DNA of 8,379 bases, taken from assembly GCA_007123335.1 (NCBI GenBank), contig SKLG01000445.1, positions 1 to 8,379 of the forward strand, written 5' to 3'. A program made the translations under genes and the position numbers. Shown here piece by piece: positions 7,848-8,379 of the stretch. Numbering within the stretch: the first letter of the stretch is position 1; each line of letters starts with the position of its first letter. Under the pieces are notes generated by a model. The model saw only the letters and a program-made list of their open reading frames with translations. It was not told the DNA's origin and made no database searches. This stretch comes from Anaerolineae bacterium (GTDB taxonomy: Bacteria > Chloroflexota > Anaerolineae > UBA1429).

Positions 7848-7876
7848 ACTATAGCAGAACATTCGTTCGATGTCAA
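7848..7876 (-). promoter_or_regulatory. Strong sigma-70 promoter reading towards the small gene
   Basis: On the minus strand, TTGACA (7876-7871, 6/6 consensus) is followed by a 17-base spacer and TATAGT (7853-7848, 5/6). The predicted start is near 7841. The only convincing downstream gene on this strand is the 83-aa protein at 7611. A LexA-type box occupies most of the spacer and a second covers the start, so the promoter is probably kept off until DNA damage. Confidence 0.78.
7857..7868. promoter_or_regulatory. LexA-type SOS box 2, inside the promoter spacer
   Basis: GAAC-ATTC-GTTC on the + strand. Read on the minus strand with its flanks, CGAACGAATGTTCT matches 13 of 14 positions of the B. 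subtilis LexA consensus CGAACRNRYGTTYC. It sits between the -35 and -10 elements of the minus-strand promoter, a classic repressing position. Confidence 0.78.
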
Positions 7877-7888
7877 GGCCGAGTTTTT

Positions 7889-7965
7889 CGCCCCGGGAGC
7901 GCCGAGCACCAGCTCGGCACTTCCACGCCCAGATGCCGAGCTGGTGCTCGGCGTTCCCAGGGGCG
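7889..7965. repeat. Paired REP-like hairpins forming a long inverted repeat
   Basis: The arms 7900-7919 and 7934-7953 are perfect 20-bp inverted copies around a 14-base centre. Pairing extends outward to 7889 and 7965 with one G-T pair and one bulged A (7959), about 31 bp of stem. Each arm is itself a hairpin: GCCGAGC-ACCA-GCTCGGC at 7901-7918 and GCCGAGC-TGGT-GCTCGGC at 7935-7952. Two inverted, individually palindromic units are the layout of a REP doublet (BIME). No T-run follows on either strand, so it does not look like an intrinsic terminator. Copies elsewhere in the genome are expected but cannot be seen here. Confidence 0.75.
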
Positions 7966-7975
7966 CGGCGGGCGA

Positions 7976-8004
7976 TTGCCAAGCGCGAGGCAGAGGCGTA
8001 AAAT
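7976..8004 (+). promoter_or_regulatory. Sigma-70-like promoter of the M50 protease gene
   Basis: TTGCCA (7976-7981, 5/6 consensus) is followed by a 17-base spacer and TAAAAT (7999-8004, 5/6). The predicted start is near 8011, giving a leader of about 25-30 bases before the protease start. It lies just downstream of the inverted repeat, which separates it from the divergent SOS promoter. Confidence 0.6.
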
Positions 8005-8026
8005 GACAGGGAGCTGATCCGTTCCC

Positions 8027-8034
8027 AAAGGAGG
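8027..8034 (+). promoter_or_regulatory. Strong Shine-Dalgarno sequence of the M50 gene
   Basis: AAAGGAGG is a near-perfect anti-16S match. It leaves 2 bases to ATG 8037 and 5 bases to ATG 8040, so the second of the two adjacent ATG codons is better placed. Confidence 0.75.
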
Positions 8035-8039
8035 GCATG

Positions 8040-8379
8040 ATGTTCAAGACACGGATCTCGCTGGGCAAGATATTGGGCATTCCTGTGCGCATCGACATTA
8101 GCTGGCTGATTATCGTGATCTGGGTCACCTGGAGCTTTGCCGGCGGCTATTTCCTGCAGCGGTATCCCGATTGGTCGGGCGGTCTTCGTTGGGCGGTGGG
8201 TGTCTTTTCCAGCCTGCTCTTCTTTGGCTCGGTGTTGCTCCACGAGCTGGGTCACGCAGTGCTGGCGCGGCGGCTGGGCATGCCGGTGAAGGATATCACC
8301 CTCTTTGTCTTTGGCGGCGTGGCCGATATCGGCGACGAGCCGCGCACCCCCGGCGCCGAGTTTACCATGGCGCTCATAG
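8040..8379 (+). CDS. Site-2 protease family (M50) metalloprotease, 3' end outside window
   Basis: This is an intramembrane zinc metalloprotease of the M50/site-2 protease family, which cleaves membrane-anchored substrates such as anti-sigma factors; the substrate here is unknown. About 113 residues are visible. The N-terminus LGKILGIPVRIDISWLIIVIW leads into the first transmembrane segment. A second hydrophobic stretch (VFSSLLFFGSVLL) runs into the zinc-binding HELGH at residues 68-72, with the catalytic Glu at 69. FVFGGVADI and the following PRTPGAEF match the loop seen in the branch of the family that often ends in CBS domains, but that part is beyond the window. Start: ATG 8040 is better spaced from the Shine-Dalgarno than ATG 8037, which would add one Met. 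The gene has its own promoter and lies divergent from the SOS-controlled gene. Confidence 0.93.
   Translation, partial: MFKTRISLGKILGIPVRIDISWLIIVIWVTWSFAGGYFLQRYPDWSGGLRWAVGVFSSLLFFGSVLLHELGHAVLARRLGMPVKDITLFVFGGVADIGDEPRTPGAEFTMALI

Noticed and set aside
7829..7868. LexA boxes as regulators of the M50 protease
   Set aside because: No + strand promoter overlaps the boxes, and the protease has its own promoter more than 100 bases away beyond the inverted repeat.
7889..7965. Long hairpin as an intrinsic terminator
   Set aside because: The T-run at 7884-7888 is on the 5' side for + strand transcripts and becomes an A-run 3' of the stem on the minus strand. No gene ends here on either strand.
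7569..8017. Overlapping + strand open frames of 86 and 97 codons in the intergenic region
   Set aside because: They overlap the small gene's start, the SOS promoter and the REP-like repeat. They are Arg/Ser/Pro-rich and lack ribosome binding sites.
7815..8255. 146-codon minus-strand open frame upstream of and across the M50 gene
   Set aside because: It crosses the inverted repeat, both promoters and the antisense strand of the HELGH-containing gene, so it is not credible as a protein.

Overview
The window is GC-rich bacterial DNA, densely coding on the + strand, and most likely comes from a member of the Chloroflexota. That placement is an inference. It rests on the DnaE type, a large propeller/P-loop ATPase fusion, a small protein of a kind I loosely associate with that phylum, and GAAC-N4-GTTC (Gram-positive-type) LexA boxes. 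No rRNA, tRNA or CRISPR is present.

Layout. Bases 3-3356 (+) carry all but the N-terminus of dnaE, the replicative DNA polymerase III alpha subunit. Only 24 bases later, 3381-7346 (+) encodes a 1321-residue membrane protein. It has a signal peptide, about 13-14 BNR/sortilin-like beta-propeller repeats outside the membrane, one transmembrane helix, an unassigned cytoplasmic alpha/beta region, a STAND/AAA-like P-loop ATPase and a C-terminal winged-helix-like region. It looks like a single-polypeptide receptor that joins an outside sensor to an inside NTPase. A convergent small gene (7611-7360, minus strand, 83 aa, function unknown) ends 13 bases beyond it.

The 425-base intergenic region (7612-8036) is the most informative non-coding part. 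It holds a near-consensus sigma-70 promoter on the minus strand (TTGACA, 17-base spacer, TATAGT). One GAAC-N4-GTTC box lies inside the spacer and a second lies over the predicted transcription start. This is the architecture of a LexA-repressed SOS promoter, and it points at the 83-aa gene through a leader of about 230 bases. Next comes a long inverted repeat made of two REP-like hairpins (7889-7965), then a + strand promoter (TTGCCA, 17, TAAAAT). A strong Shine-Dalgarno sequence then leads into a site-2 protease (M50 family) gene, cut off by the window end at 8379.

The genes do not form one obvious pathway. dnaE and the receptor-ATPase may share a transcript. The 83-aa gene appears to be a separately controlled, DNA-damage-inducible unit. 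The M50 protease starts its own unit. The strongest leads are the SOS-controlled orphan protein and the propeller-membrane-ATPase fusion.
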